A DNA stretch of 64,000 nt, from NCBI RefSeq assembly GCF_000218525.1, contig NZ_AFHO01000008.1:28419-92418 (forward strand). The letters run 5' to 3'. Below are positions 43,125 to 53,255 of the stretch, piece after piece. The DNA is from Mesomycoplasma ovipneumoniae SC01 (GTDB lineage Bacteria > Bacillota_I > Bacilli_A > Mycoplasmatales > Metamycoplasmataceae). Made by a program: the position numbers and the translations under genes. The notes below the pieces were generated by a model. That model searched no databases. It was not told where the DNA came from and worked only from the letters and a program-made list of their open reading frames with translations. Each line of letters starts with the position of its first letter. Position 1 is the stretch's first letter.

Positions 43125-44093
43125 ATGTCAAAAAAAATAGCAATTTTAACTTCTGGTGGCGACTCACCAGGAATGAATTCTGCTATAAGTGCTCTTGTTA
43201 AGGCCGCACTTAATTCAGGATTTGAACCATATTTAATTTTTGAAGGCTACCTTGGAATTTTGAATAAAAATATTATATTAGCCTCTGAATTTCCGTATAA
43301 CGGTATCTCTAGTTTTGGTGGCACAGCAATTGGTTCTACCCGTTTTCCGGAATTTAAAGAGGAAGAAATTCAAAAAAAAGCCGCAAAAATCTTAACAGAT
43401 ATGGGTATTTCTTCTTTAATTGTTATTGGTGGAGATGGAACTTACAAAGGTGGTTATAAACTTCATTTGCAAGGAATCAAAGTAATTGCTCTACCAGGAA
43501 CAATTGATAATGATATTCAATTTACTGATTATACAATTGGATTTGATTCAGCTTTAAATACAATTGTAGAAAGTGTTGATAAATTAAGAGATACTGCTAA
43601 TTCTCATCGACGTTGTTTTGTTGTTGAAGTCATGGGTCGTCATTGTCCAGATTTAGCTTTGTATTCAGCAATTGCAACCGGAAGTGAAATTGTTATTACT
43701 AACACAAATCCTCTAAGCGCGCAAGAAGCATCAGAAATTGTTCTTGAGCAATTTAAAAAAGGTAAGCCGAGCGTTATTATTACAGTTTTAGAGTATGTTT
43801 TACCAAATTTAAAAGAATTTGCTGCTCAAATTGAAAAAATAACTAATATAACAACAAGAGCTTTCGAAGTTGGACATATTCAAAGAGGCGGAAGACCTTC
43901 GGCATTTGACCGAATATTAGCGACTAAGATGGCAATGAAAGCAATTGAGTTAATTGATGAAGGTAAATCAGGGCTTGCAATTGGTTATTTAGATGGAAAA
44001 ATTCAAGCTCACGATATAACCAAAGTAGTTTCGACCCCAGTGGAACGAACAAACGAATTAGCTCAGAAAATTAACAAAATTAATCAAAATTAA
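43125..44093 (+). CDS. pfkA: 6-phosphofructokinase
   Basis: 322 residues, glycolytic enzyme converting fructose 6-phosphate to the 1,6-bisphosphate. MSKKIAILTSGGDSPGMNSAI opens with the ATP-binding loop; VIGGDGTYKGG is the Mg-ATP site; LPGTIDNDIQFTDYTIGFDSA carries the catalytic Asp residues; VEVMGRHCPDLAL and GHIQRGGRPSAFDR bind the sugar phosphate. The true ATG is at 43125 with SD AAAAAGG; an in-frame extension upstream overlaps tRNA-Lys and is not coding. Confidence 0.97.
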   Translation: MSKKIAILTSGGDSPGMNSAISALVKAALNSGFEPYLIFEGYLGILNKNIILASEFPYNGISSFGGTAIGSTRFPEFKEEEIQKKAAKILTDMGISSLIVIGGDGTYKGGYKLHLQGIKVIALPGTIDNDIQFTDYTIGFDSALNTIVESVDKLRDTANSHRRCFVVEVMGRHCPDLALYSAIATGSEIVITNTNPLSAQEASEIVLEQFKKGKPSVIITVLEYVLPNLKEFAAQIEKITNITTRAFEVGHIQRGGRPSAFDRILATKMAMKAIELIDEGKSGLAIGYLDGKIQAHDITKVVSTPVERTNELAQKINKINQN

Positions 44094-44110
44094 TTTGAAA
44101 AAGGTATAAA

Positions 44111-44233
44111 ATGCGTAAAATTAGAAAACTTCAAATGCAAAAAAGGCGTGAAGCACGTAGACTTAAAACTTCTAAAGCTGCTAAAAAATTAAATGCAAAA
44201 TTACAACTTTTAGCGGAAAATAGTTTGGAATAA
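44111..44233 (+). CDS. 40-residue basic protein after pfkA
   Basis: Reads MRKIRKLQMQKRREARRLKT then a Lys/Ala/Leu helix ending NSLE. Preceded by AAAAAGGTATAAA, a good SD with normal spacing, and followed directly by the pfkA terminator, so it is likely a real cotranscribed gene. Highly basic and helical; it could bind nucleic acid or ribosomes. No family recognised. Confidence 0.6.
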   Translation: MRKIRKLQMQKRREARRLKTSKAAKKLNAKLQLLAENSLE

Positions 44234-44250
44234 TTTAAAAACTGTTAAAT

Positions 44251-44277
44251 AAAAAAAGGTGAAAATCACCTTTTTTT
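44251..44277 (+). terminator. Terminator of pfkA unit
   Basis: AAAAAAAGGTGA-AAA-TCACCTTTTTTT, a near-perfect bidirectional stem shared with the convergent hydrolase gene. Confidence 0.9.
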
Positions 44278-44311
44278 ATTTAAGAATTTAAACAGAAAAA
44301 CCAAAAATTAA

Positions 44312-45109
44312 CTATTTTTTTAGGAAAGCAATAAAAACTCTATTAAAATATTCAGGATTTTCTGTATAAATCAAATGCCCAGTTTTTGGTATGATTTCGG
44401 TTTGAACGTGCGGTATTAGACTTTCAAAATATGACTTAGTTTCTTGCTGTAGAACAATTCCATCTTTTTCACCTAAAACAAGAAGTGTTGGACATTTTAT
44501 TGATTTAATACCGTCCTCAATTTGATCCATCATATTATTTTTTAGTAAATTTTTGCTAAGGGTTACAATATAGTAATTGTTAAAATATTCGTAATTAAAG
44601 GTGGTTTTTGCTCATTCTATATATTTAGGATTTTTATATTTTTCTTTATCATATTCATAAATTGGCAAAAATTCTAACATTTCTTCAGGTGTTTTTGGGA
44701 AGAATTTCTCGTAAAATAAATCTTTTAATGGCAAATTAGCTTTATTCATTGGGCCAATGAAAACCATTTTTGAAATTAATTCAGGAATTCTTTTATAAAC
44801 TAAAGCCCCATATCCACCTCCCATTGAGTGGCCAACTAAAACAACGTTTTTAAGGTTTAATTTTTTAATAAATTCAACTGTCAAATCTGCATAATAATCT
44901 ACATAAAGTTGTTCGTCTTTTGCGGGAGTTAAATTATTTCCTGGAAGTGTGTAGGCATAAAAATTTACGCCTATTTTTTTGCCAATAGACTCAATTACAC
45001 TGCTAAAAACATTATGGCTTGAGTTAAAACCGTGGCAAAAAACAATATTAATTTTATTGTACGGGCTTTGATTAATAATAAAAGGGTATGGTCAAACTGA
45101 ATTAGACAT
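44312..45109 (-). CDS. Alpha/beta-fold hydrolase (esterase/lipase-like)
   Basis: 265 residues. NIVFCHGFNSSHNVF is the oxyanion-hole strand, VVLVGHSMGGGYGALVY the nucleophile elbow with Ser in G-H-S-M-G, LLVLGEKDGIV the Asp-bearing turn, and PKTGHLIYTENPEYFNRVF the catalytic His. The cap domain lies between. Substrate unknown; mycoplasmas carry several such esterase or lipase paralogues, which could act on host lipids or peptides. Monocistronic, between pfkA and the SRP RNA. Confidence 0.85.
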
Positions 45110-45238
45110 TTTCTGATCTCCTTTATGATTTTTCGTGTATTTAAATGTGTATTTAAAATAAATTTTTTGCTTATTTAAAATTAATTATAAAATAAAAAAA
45201 TTTTTTTAACTTTTTATTTCAAAAAAAATAAAAAGTGA

Positions 45239-45335
45239 TATAATGTTATTGCCACTAAAATAATAACCTTGTAACCTGGTCAGGATAGAAATATAGCAGC
45301 CATATCGAGAAGTATTGTGTTTAGTGGTCTTTTTT
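45239..45335 (+). ncRNA. ffs: Signal recognition particle RNA (4.5S-type)
   Basis: Promoter TATAAT at 45239-45244; the RNA spans about 45251-45335. Ends pair (GCCACTAAA with TTTAGTGGT). The central domain has the conserved GGTCAGG...AGCAGCC arrangement of the Ffh-binding asymmetric loop and tetraloop region. A T6 run after the last arm is the terminator. Short bacterial form without an Alu domain. Confidence 0.85.
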
Positions 45336-45360
45336 ATATTTGAAAAGGTAAAAAAACACT

Positions 45361-46464
45361 ATGTCTTCTCGGCAATCTAATAAATCAAGCAATGTTCATT
45401 GTTCTTGTTCTAATCAGAAAAACCATAATTTAGCTAAATGCTTAAAAAATCAACTTGTTTTACGTGCTGAACGTGAAATTTTTTATCATAATCAAAGCAA
45501 AATAAACCTGAAAAATTTCTGAAAAAAGCGAACCCTTTCAATCATAATGATGGCTATTTCAGCATTATTTTTTACATTAGGTATTATTTTTTTCTTAGGA
45601 GTCGCAAGAACTGTCCCAACAGGTGTATCGGCAATTCCAGCACTTACTATAATAATAATTAACTCTCAATATGAGGTAAATATTGGCTGAAGTTTTGCAA
45701 TAATTTATTTTGTAATTAATATTCCTTTAATAATTTTTATTCTTGTTAAAGTTTCGAACAAAAGTTTTAGTTATCTTACCTTTATTTGACTTTTTTTCCA
45801 AATTGTTTGAAACCAGGTTTTTTCTTTGGATACCCCAATAAGAACATTTTTAATTAATAATATTTTAATTCCAAACCAAGAAGGTTCTTGGACTATTTTC
45901 TATTATACAATTATTGGTTCAATTTTGTCTGGTTGAGCTATCGGAATGGCGTGAAAATTCGGTGGTTCTTGTGGAGGAACTGATTATATAACTTATTATA
46001 TTGCGCTAAAATATCGCAAACCTATTGGCAAAATAATGTTTAGTATTTCGATATTTTTTGGACTTTTTTCAATTATTATCCTTTATTTTCTTGAGCCTTC
46101 ACAAGTTGATGGACAACTTTTGGGTCAAAAATTAGCGTCTGTTTTTCTTTATTTAATTGTAAGTTCGTCAATTGTTAGCCGAATTTATCCAAAATACGGA
46201 AAAATTCTTTTACAAATTTATACTAATCACCCCGAAAAAATTGTTGAACATCTTAAATCAATAAAATATTGGCACTCATATAATATTTGAGAAGGTGTTT
46301 CTGGATATACCGGTCAAAAACAATGAAGAGTTGAAACAATTATTTATATAATAGAAAAAAACGCGATCTTAGAAGAAATTGCAAAAGCAAACGTAAGTTT
46401 TTGGTATTCAGCAACTAAAATCTTACAAACAACAGACCGTTTTGATGCAACAAAAATTAATTAA
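45361..46464 (+). CDS. YitT-family membrane protein
   Basis: 367 residues with five or six membrane helices. The motif KFGGSCGGTDYITYYIALKY corresponds to the 'GGSTGGTDIIA' signature of YitT proteins, and a preceding GVSAIPALT-type loop fits. The family's C-terminal cytoplasmic DUF2179 domain is visible from about residue 285 (KIVEHLKSIKYWHSYNIWEGVSGYTGQKQWRVETIIYI). The N-terminal 35 residues contain CSCSNQKNHNLAKC, a His/Cys-rich tail that could bind metal. Function of the family is unknown. Confidence 0.8.
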
Positions 46465-46726
46465 ATTTTCACTATTTAATTAATTTTTGTTTTTTAGTTG
46501 AAACATTTTTACTAGCACTTTTTAAATTCAGCCAAAATTTTTTAATAATCATAATTAAGATTATTAAAAAATGGCTGTTTATTTTTTAATGTTGAACTAA
46601 AAACTGAAATTTTTTTAAATTTTAGACAAAAAAGTTCCAGTTTGATATTTTTTTAAATTTTTGCTATATAATTCTAAGAAGAGTTATTAACTCTTAATAC
46701 ATTTTAAAATTTAGGAACTAAATTGT
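46465..46726. other. Intergenic region yitT-MFS gene
   Basis: 262 bases. It holds a strong stem-loop at 46529-46588 (CAGCC...GGCTG with TTTTTTAATAATC/GATTATTAAAAAA inner arms) followed by TTTATTTTTT, the terminator of the YitT gene. A weak TATAAT-like box (CTATATAATTC) near 46664 can serve the MFS gene. Confidence 0.6.
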
Positions 46727-48178
46727 ATGAATGATAATTTTATTTTAAAATTTGCTCAAAAAAACATAAAAGAAAAAAAATTAACTTTTAGTGCCGGGTT
46801 AATTCTATGAGCATTAATTGTTTTTGCTTATATGATTTTTGTCATAAATTGAGGATTTGCATCAGCTGGACTTAACGGAAAAGCTGGTGAAAGTGGATAT
46901 TTAGGACATTTTTTCCCAGATGCTAGTGCCGCGCCTGGAACTGTAGTTAATCAAGCAGTTAACTGAGGAATTACAATCGGTCGTGGAATTGGATCAATTC
47001 TAGTTGGTTGATTTATTGTAAAAATTTCGCATAAATATACTGTTGTATTGTCGCTTATTTTCATGCTTTTTGGAATAGCTGCGCCTTATTCACCAACTTA
47101 TGCAGGGTTTATAATTTTAAGAACTATTTTTGCAATTGGTGGAACAATGCAAATTGTTTTAATTCAACCAGTTGTTTCAAACTATTTAAATTCACGTCAA
47201 AAAGCGGTAATTTCACAGTTTTCACCGTTTTTTTACCCAATTGGAACAATAATAACACTTATTCCTTTTATATTGAGTGGCGAAATCCAAAGTTCTGTTC
47301 GTTCCCATTGACAAACAATTTTCTTAGTAATTGGACTTTTAACACTTATTCCTTTAATTGGTTACATAATTTTAGGAACAAAATTTGACCTATATCCTTC
47401 AGCTTTAGCAAAACAACCTAAACAAGAAAAACTAACTTTATTAAGCTTTTTTAAACAAAAAGATACTTGATATTGAACAATTGTTTATGGTTCATGACTT
47501 ATTGCGGTTGTCTTCCCCTTTACATTTTCTAAACCAATTTTTGCTCGTTTAGTTGGTGATGCTGCTGGAACAACTTTTAACCAAAAAATCTCAGTTTTTC
47601 TAATTGTTTTCCTATCAGGAATGTTTGTTGGTCCATTTACAATTGGACTACTTTCAAAATATCAACTTCAAAGACGTAAATATATAACAACAGTTATTTC
47701 TTTAGGTGTTCTTTTTTATGTTCTTGCTACCGTTGTTTTTGTTACAAAAGTAGGAAAAGACCCTCTAAGTGCAAAAACTTATAAAGATGGTTGAACTTGA
47801 TTATTTTTAATTTTTGGTCTCTTAATGGGAATTTGTCTCTGGGGAATTCAAGGAGTAATGCTTAATTTACCACACGAATATCCAGGCGCAAATCCTAAAA
47901 GAGTCGGATTCCAATTTGGGCTTATTTGAGGACTTGGTTATACAGCCTTTACATTAGCAACAATAATAACTTCGTTAGTTAACACACCTCCAGGGGTGGA
48001 TGTAAAAGCAGCTAATACTGGAAATGTTGATGGATATGCCCTAGGCGCTTATATTTTAATTATAATTTTTTCATTAGCTTCGGCAATAGGACTTGCTTTA
48101 TTAAAAGAGCCTCATCCAGGCTATAAAAAATTATTAAAAATTCGCAAACTTTCAGACATTAAACGTATTCAATTATAA
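46727..48178 (+). CDS. MFS transporter
   Basis: 483 residues with about 12 hydrophobic helices. GRGIGSILVGWFIVKISHKYT resembles the MFS loop 2-3 motif (G-x-x-x-D/R-R-x-x-R variant), and the two halves are separated by a Lys-rich loop KFDLYPSALAKQPKQEK. In related genomes members like this are sometimes named hexose-phosphate or glycerol-phosphate transporters; the sequence does not settle the substrate. The last seven codons (DIKRIQL) and the terminator after them are duplicated downstream at 48984, on the other side of element copy 4. Confidence 0.8.
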
Positions 48179-48293
48179 AAAAATTTCATTTTTTTAAATT
48201 AATTTAAAAAAACAAGCAAAAGTTTATTCTTGCTTGTTTTTTTATTTAAAAATGTATCAAAATTTTAAGTATAACATTGATATTTAATGTTTT
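48158..48293 (+). repeat. Left flanking direct repeat of copy 4
   Basis: About 136 bases comprising the MFS 3' end, its terminator (arms ACAAGCAA/TTGCTTGT at 48208-48246) and adjacent sequence; recurs at 48984-49120 before ldh. The longest duplication around any copy in the window. Confidence 0.8.
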
Positions 48294-48525
48294 CCCGAGT
48301 TTTCCAGTTTGATGAGATAATCTAAAAAAGTGTCGGTTTTGGGTGCTTTTTAACTTTTTTGGCAAAAGTTAATTACCCAGTTTAAAACACTGGCAAAAAT
48401 CAATTTATGGATAAAATAACAAAAATCATAAAAAATACAACTACTATTTAAACTCAATGTAAAAAGAAAACTCATTTTTATTTACATTGAGTTTAAAAAA
48501 ATATATGAAGTTTTGAAAGAACAAT

Positions 48526-48690
48526 AAAAAAAGCCTTAAATTTATAGATTTCTAAACGGTTAAATTTAAGGCATTCCATCATATTTAAAAATATAATGGA
48601 TAATTCGCACTATCTAATTTTAGTATGACAAAAAAACGTAACTAATTCCCCCTTAATTCAATATCAAAATTTATTAATTTATTCTTAGTG
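48526..48690 (-). ncRNA. Putative small RNA of element copy 4 (start codon lost)
   Basis: TTGGTC (complement of 48719-48724) and TATAAT (complement of 48697-48702), spacer 16. The SD AAGGGGGAA is kept but the ATG is ACG (complement of 48637-48639 region). The terminator has perfect 11-bp arms GCCTTAAATTT/AAATTTAAGGC and T7. Confidence 0.5.
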
Positions 48691-48836
48691 AAAGTTATTA
48701 TAACAGAAAATTTTTTTAGACCAAGCATTTTTTTTTTTTTTTTGCAAAAGGTTAATTTTAAAATAATAAAAATCACTTTTGGTTGAAACTCAAAGTGGTA
48801 ATTTATTTGTGTTTAATTAATTAGTTTAATCAAAGT

Positions 48837-48924
48837 TTATTTAAGGTAGCTTTTTTTGTGAATGTTGAATTCTTTGAAGACATCTCCAAAAGCATTATTA
48901 GTAAATCCGCTTCCTCGGCCTTTT
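48837..48924 (-). pseudogene. Possible transposase fragment in copy 4
   Basis: The minus strand reads KGRGSGFTNNAFGDVFKEFN followed by IHKKSYLK and a stop. This resembles the 'DRGSQYTSNAF' neighbourhood of the second Asp in IS3-type DDE transposases, with the Asp itself replaced. It is under 30 residues, so homology is unproven. Confidence 0.25.
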
Positions 48925-48983
48925 TGCATATTTATATTCGCTAAAAAGTCAATTTTGCCATCAAACTAGCGAACTCAGTAGAA

Positions 48984-49120
48984 ATTAAACGTATTCAATT
49001 ATGAAAAAAATTTCATTTTTTTAAATAAAATTAAAAAAAGCAAGTAAAAGTATATTTTTGCTTGTTTTTATTTAAAAATGTATTAAAATTTTAGACATAA
49101 CAAAGATATTTAATATTTTT
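48984..49120 (+). repeat. Right flanking direct repeat of copy 4
   Basis: Partner of 48158-48293: repeats the codons for IKRIQL (stop now TGA), the terminator hairpin and the following AT-rich stretch, then runs into the ldh promoter. Confidence 0.8.
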
Positions 49121-49155
49121 GTTATAACATTATAGTAAAAACTAGGAGATACAAT

Positions 49156-50103
49156 ATGAAGCCAATCAAAATCGTTCTAATCGGCGCAGGAAACGTTGGA
49201 AATTCATTTCTTTATGCAGCAATGAATCAAGGTCTTGCATCTGAATACGGAATTATCGATATAAACCCTGATTTTGCAGAAGGAAATGCATTTGATTTTG
49301 AGGATGCTTCTGCTTCACTTTTGCGTCCTTTTTCAGTTCGCCGTTATGATTATAGCGACTTAAAAGATGCAGATTTTATTTTAATTACAGCAGGAAGACC
49401 TCAAAAACCAGGTGAAACTCGACTTGAATTAGTTGCAGATAATATTCGAATTATCCGTGATATTGCTTTTAAAGTTAAAGAAAGTGGCTTTAGTGGAATT
49501 ACCGTTATTGCCTCAAACCCTGTTGATGTTATTACTCGCGCTTATCGTGATGCTTCAGGATTTTCTGACCAAAAAGTTATCGGAACAGGAACAATACTTG
49601 ACACTGCAAGACTTCAATTTGAAATTGCAAAAAGAGCAAAAATTGCCCCAAATTCAGTTCAGGCTTACGTAATGGGTGAGCATGGTGATTCATCTTTTGT
49701 TGCCTATTCTAATATTAAAATTGCAGGTGAATGTTTCTGTCATTTTTCAGAACTAACCGGAATTGATAGTTCAAATTACGAAAAAGAGCTCGAATATCCA
49801 GTTTCACGTCGTGCTTATGAAATAATTAACAGAAAAAGAGCAACATTTTACGGAATTGGTGCTGCACTAGCCCGAATTGTAAGCAACATTATCCAAGACT
49901 CAAAAAATATTCTTATTGTCGGTGCGAATTTACGTGGTCAGTACGGCTTTGATGGCGTAAATATTGGAGTTCCAGCTGTCCTTGGCGCAAATGGTATTGA
50001 AAAAATCATTGAAATTACCCTCAATGATAAAGAAAAAGAAAAATTCGCAAAATCAGTCGAAATTGTCGATACTATTTACAAAGACGCTATGAAAAATCTT
50101 TAG
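49156..50103 (+). CDS. ldh: L-lactate dehydrogenase
   Basis: 315 residues; reduces pyruvate to lactate to regenerate NAD+. The NAD loop GAGNVG is at residues 9-14, ITAGRPQKPGETRLELVADN is the substrate loop with the discriminating Gln, ASNPVDV follows, and the catalytic His is H176 in MGEHGDSS. The sequence closely resembles the P36 antigen of M. hyopneumoniae as I remember it. SD TAGGAGA. Codon use and GC are higher than the average of the window, fitting strong expression. Confidence 0.97.
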   Translation: MKPIKIVLIGAGNVGNSFLYAAMNQGLASEYGIIDINPDFAEGNAFDFEDASASLLRPFSVRRYDYSDLKDADFILITAGRPQKPGETRLELVADNIRIIRDIAFKVKESGFSGITVIASNPVDVITRAYRDASGFSDQKVIGTGTILDTARLQFEIAKRAKIAPNSVQAYVMGEHGDSSFVAYSNIKIAGECFCHFSELTGIDSSNYEKELEYPVSRRAYEIINRKRATFYGIGAALARIVSNIIQDSKNILIVGANLRGQYGFDGVNIGVPAVLGANGIEKIIEITLNDKEKEKFAKSVEIVDTIYKDAMKNL

Positions 50104-50129
50104 TTTTCAAAGTCACACACTTCAAATTT

Positions 50130-50164
50130 AAAGAAAAGCACTCCAAGTTGGAGTGCCTTTCTTT
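50130..50164 (+). terminator. Terminator after ldh
   Basis: AAAGAAAAGCACTCCAA / TTGGAGTGCCTTTCTTT, a long stem with a one- to three-base loop and a T-rich end. Confidence 0.9.
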
Positions 50165-50209
50165 AAATTTTTTTATATAACTAAATTAATAATATGGGTA
50201 TGATATATT

Positions 50210-50293
50210 TGGTGGCTCATATCGGACTCGAACCGATACGCATTGCTGCAGCAGGTTTTGAGTCTGCCGTGTCTACCATTCCACCAATGAGCC
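50210..50293 (-). tRNA. tRNA-Leu (CAA)
   Basis: Minus strand: acceptor GGCTCAT/ATGAGCC, anticodon loop CTCAAAA, long variable arm, T-arm GGTTCGAGTCC, encoded CCA. The last anticodon-stem pair (31:39) is A-C, a mismatch. Confidence 0.92.
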
Positions 50294-50351
50294 TTAAAAA
50301 GTTTTTAAAATTTATTATTTTAAGTATAATTATAATATAATTATATCAATC

Positions 50352-53189
50352 ATGGCAAAAAAACAAAATAAATCTTTGAAAAAAATACTAACAAAAATTC
50401 TCCCAATAGTTGGAATTTCAACTACATTTTTTATCGCTTCTTGCACACCCCTTGGTGCGGTCAGCAAAATTGTCCAGCGAACTCTCGAAATTGGCCAATC
50501 AAACCCTTGGGATCAAGAACTTGATCAAAGCAAACCTTTAGATTCAATAATTACAGGGAAAATGGTCTTAGGCAACAAACTTAAGGCATCTGATTTTTTA
50601 AAACAGTATTCAGCCTTAGATTTAGATAATGATTCAAATAGTTTATCTCGTCGCCTGCCAATTAGCAGAGGTTCAATTTTAAACTCATCAATTATTTGAA
50701 CTTTTATCCCAGGCGTTGATAATCTTGACTTAAATGCAAAATTTGAATTAAAAATTACTCCAATTACAAATTCTGCTAATGATTATTACGGTTCAATTAA
50801 AGTTAAGGTTGACTCTTATAATAAAGACTCACAAACTTTGGTTCAATCAAAAGAGTTTGTTATTAACGGCTTTGAAACAGAACAAACCGGAATTTATGCT
50901 TACAAAGAAAGAATTAATACCGCTTTTGAAAAAATAGAAACCTTAGAATTAAAAAATCAAAGCAATTTTAACATTGACTCACTAAAATCTGACTCAGATA
51001 TTTGGGAATATATAAATTTACCGTCAAATTTTGAAAAAATGGATGTAACTAAGCTTAGAAATTCAGACGAATTTGATGTTCCAAGTCAAGAACAATCATT
51101 CCCAAGCATTCAAGATATTGCCAAAAATCCTTACCGTTTAAAGGTTAAAAATTTCTATTATTTAAAAGCAACAATTTTAAAAGACACATATGATTCCCAA
51201 ACTGGAAATGTCGATGTTGTTCTGTCAATTTATCATGATCAATACCATAATTATGTTTCAAAAATTGTAAAACTAAAAGTTAATTCAACCCAAGGTCTAA
51301 AAAAATTAACTGAAATTAAAAGTTTCAAACTTAAAGAAGAGTATTCTAACTTTTTGCCATCTTTTTTAATAAATTCCTCCGAAAATTCAGGTGAGACATT
51401 ATCTAAATATATCGATTTTGGTGATTTAGATTACAAAAAGTATGACATTAAAAAAGTTCCCTCACTTTCAAATGATCAAAATGGTGAGTTTTACCTAATT
51501 TTAAATTCAAAAGAAAACGATTTAACTTCAGGTCCAACAAGTCCTGGTCAAATTATTAAAGTCGAAGGATTTAACTCATATAATAAGATATTTGAGTCCG
51601 GCGAATTTACAAGTCAAATAAATTTTGACTTCATTGATTCATGGTATAAATTGCCTACTACAACAAATGTTTCAGAAAAATTAAAAAATATTTCTCAAAG
51701 TTTAAACTCCTCAAGTGATGCACTTTTATGGCCGCTTTTTGGTCAAGCAGTCAAAAAAACACTATCAGAAGCGACACTTTTTAAAAATACTGGAGAATTA
51801 AGTAATTTTGAAAAATTAAATTATGACTTTGCTTCATTCACTGATTTTAAAATTTCTGAGTCAGGAGTTTCATTTTACTTTGGTAATTCAGTTGAAGACT
51901 ATTACAAAATTAACGTAAAATTTAGCAACACTAGAGAAAGCAAAAACATTGTTGAAGATTTTGGTGCAAAAGTTCTTGAAAAAAATATAATTAATGACTC
52001 ACTACGTTCAAGATCAATGGTAATTCAGTTGCGTTCAAATGCTTTTGACCCAAGAACTAATTCAAATACAACCCGAATTACCTCAGGTACAGCTTGAGTT
52101 TTTGATCGAAAATTAAAACCCGACCCTGATAATCAAGGAAAATTTTTACCAACTAACACTTATTATCTAGCCACAAATTTGCATGTTATTTCAGATTTAA
52201 TTAACAAACCAGACCAAATTTATTCATTTTCTTATTTACTTGATGGAAATTTGACAAAATTAGATGAAATTAGTTTTGATGATACTAATTTATTTCGTCG
52301 TTTTGATCGAATTTCAAAAACTGAAGGAAACAGAGATTTTTTACCACCTGAAGGATTTCAGTATATAAACTCTGAGTCAAAAAAATTCTGAAATAATTTA
52401 AAAATTAATCCTATTGGTCTAGATATGCCCGATAGAGGAAAATTTCGTGATATTGCAATAATTGAAGTAACTTTTCCTGATGATGAACATAAAAACAATC
52501 CATTTAATTTTGGAATTCCTTTTTTAGATCGTAACTTTTTTGGCAGAGATTCATATATAAAAAATGTTCCCGATGCTGTTCGACATTACAACGAAGCTCC
52601 ACTTGATGTTTTAGTAACAAATAAATTTCTTCCTACTTTTACAAAAGGAACTCAACTAAAGACCTCAAAAATTGAAGGAGCTTTACCACTGCATGCTTAT
52701 TTAGGCGGTTTTTTAGGCGGATATACCTGAATTACTGACAATAAAAATTCATTTGTTACAATTAATGAGCTACAAAAAGACAACCAGTTTAAACAAGATA
52801 ATTCGCTTAAATCTTTTCAAGGGGCAACTTCAATTTCACTTCCCGGACTTCGCGGTGGCCGTGGAATGTCTGGTTCGCTCGTTGTAAATGAATATAACCA
52901 AGTTATCGGTATTTTTTGGGGCGGATATTTCCCTCAAACCGCACCAGGGAGAAATCCTCTTGTTAAAGGAATTGGTCAATTTGACCCAATTGGTGTAAAA
53001 ATTGACAATAACCCAACAGTTTTAGCCAAATGACTTGCCCAAACAAAAGATGTTCAAACTGATTTGGATCAAACCTCTCAAAAAGTTTTTTCCCTTGAAG
53101 ATCCAGCCCAAATTGAAAGACTTGCTCACTCAGCGCGTTGGCTTAAATTTTCTAACGGGCAAAATTCCCAAACAACCGCCGATGTTTAA
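50352..53189 (+). CDS. DUF31-type serine protease lipoprotein
   Basis: 945 residues. Signal peptide to lipobox IASC with Cys31, so surface lipoprotein. The C-terminal third is a trypsin-like DUF31 domain: GTAWVFDRK, TNTYYLATNLHVI (His611), KFRDIAIIEVTF (Asp700) and GRGMSGSLVVNEYNQVIG (Ser840), forming a credible His-Asp-Ser triad. The N-terminal 560 residues are beta-rich and unassigned. DUF31 proteins in mycoplasmas include the immunoglobulin protease MIP; no MIB partner gene is adjacent, so the target is unknown. The -10 boxes TATAAT (50331-50341) end only about ten bases before the ATG and there is no SD, suggesting a leaderless mRNA. Confidence 0.85.
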
Positions 53190-53255
53190 CTTTTATTTTT
53201 AAAATTTATAAAAAAATTTAAAATTTTAAAAATAAAAACACAGGTTGAAGTAACA

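Larger units (their letters stand above)
48294..48979 (-). mobile_element. Dispersed inverted-repeat element, copy 4 (minus strand)
   Basis: Inverted relative to the other five copies. Ends: CCCGAGTTTTCCAGTTTGAT at 48294 and the inverse of CTGAGTTCGCTAGTTTGATG at 48979. T16 at 48728-48743 is the A tract. Hairpin arms TTTACATTGAG and CTCAATGTAAA are exact at 48456-48491. Between the A tract and the far end, the usual 100 bases are replaced by about 150 unrelated bases with a possible transposase remnant. Confidence 0.75.

Noticed and set aside
45251..45335. SRP RNA region as a riboswitch leader of the YitT gene
   Set aside because: Closed end pairing, the conserved SRP core and a T run after it fit a free-standing RNA better.
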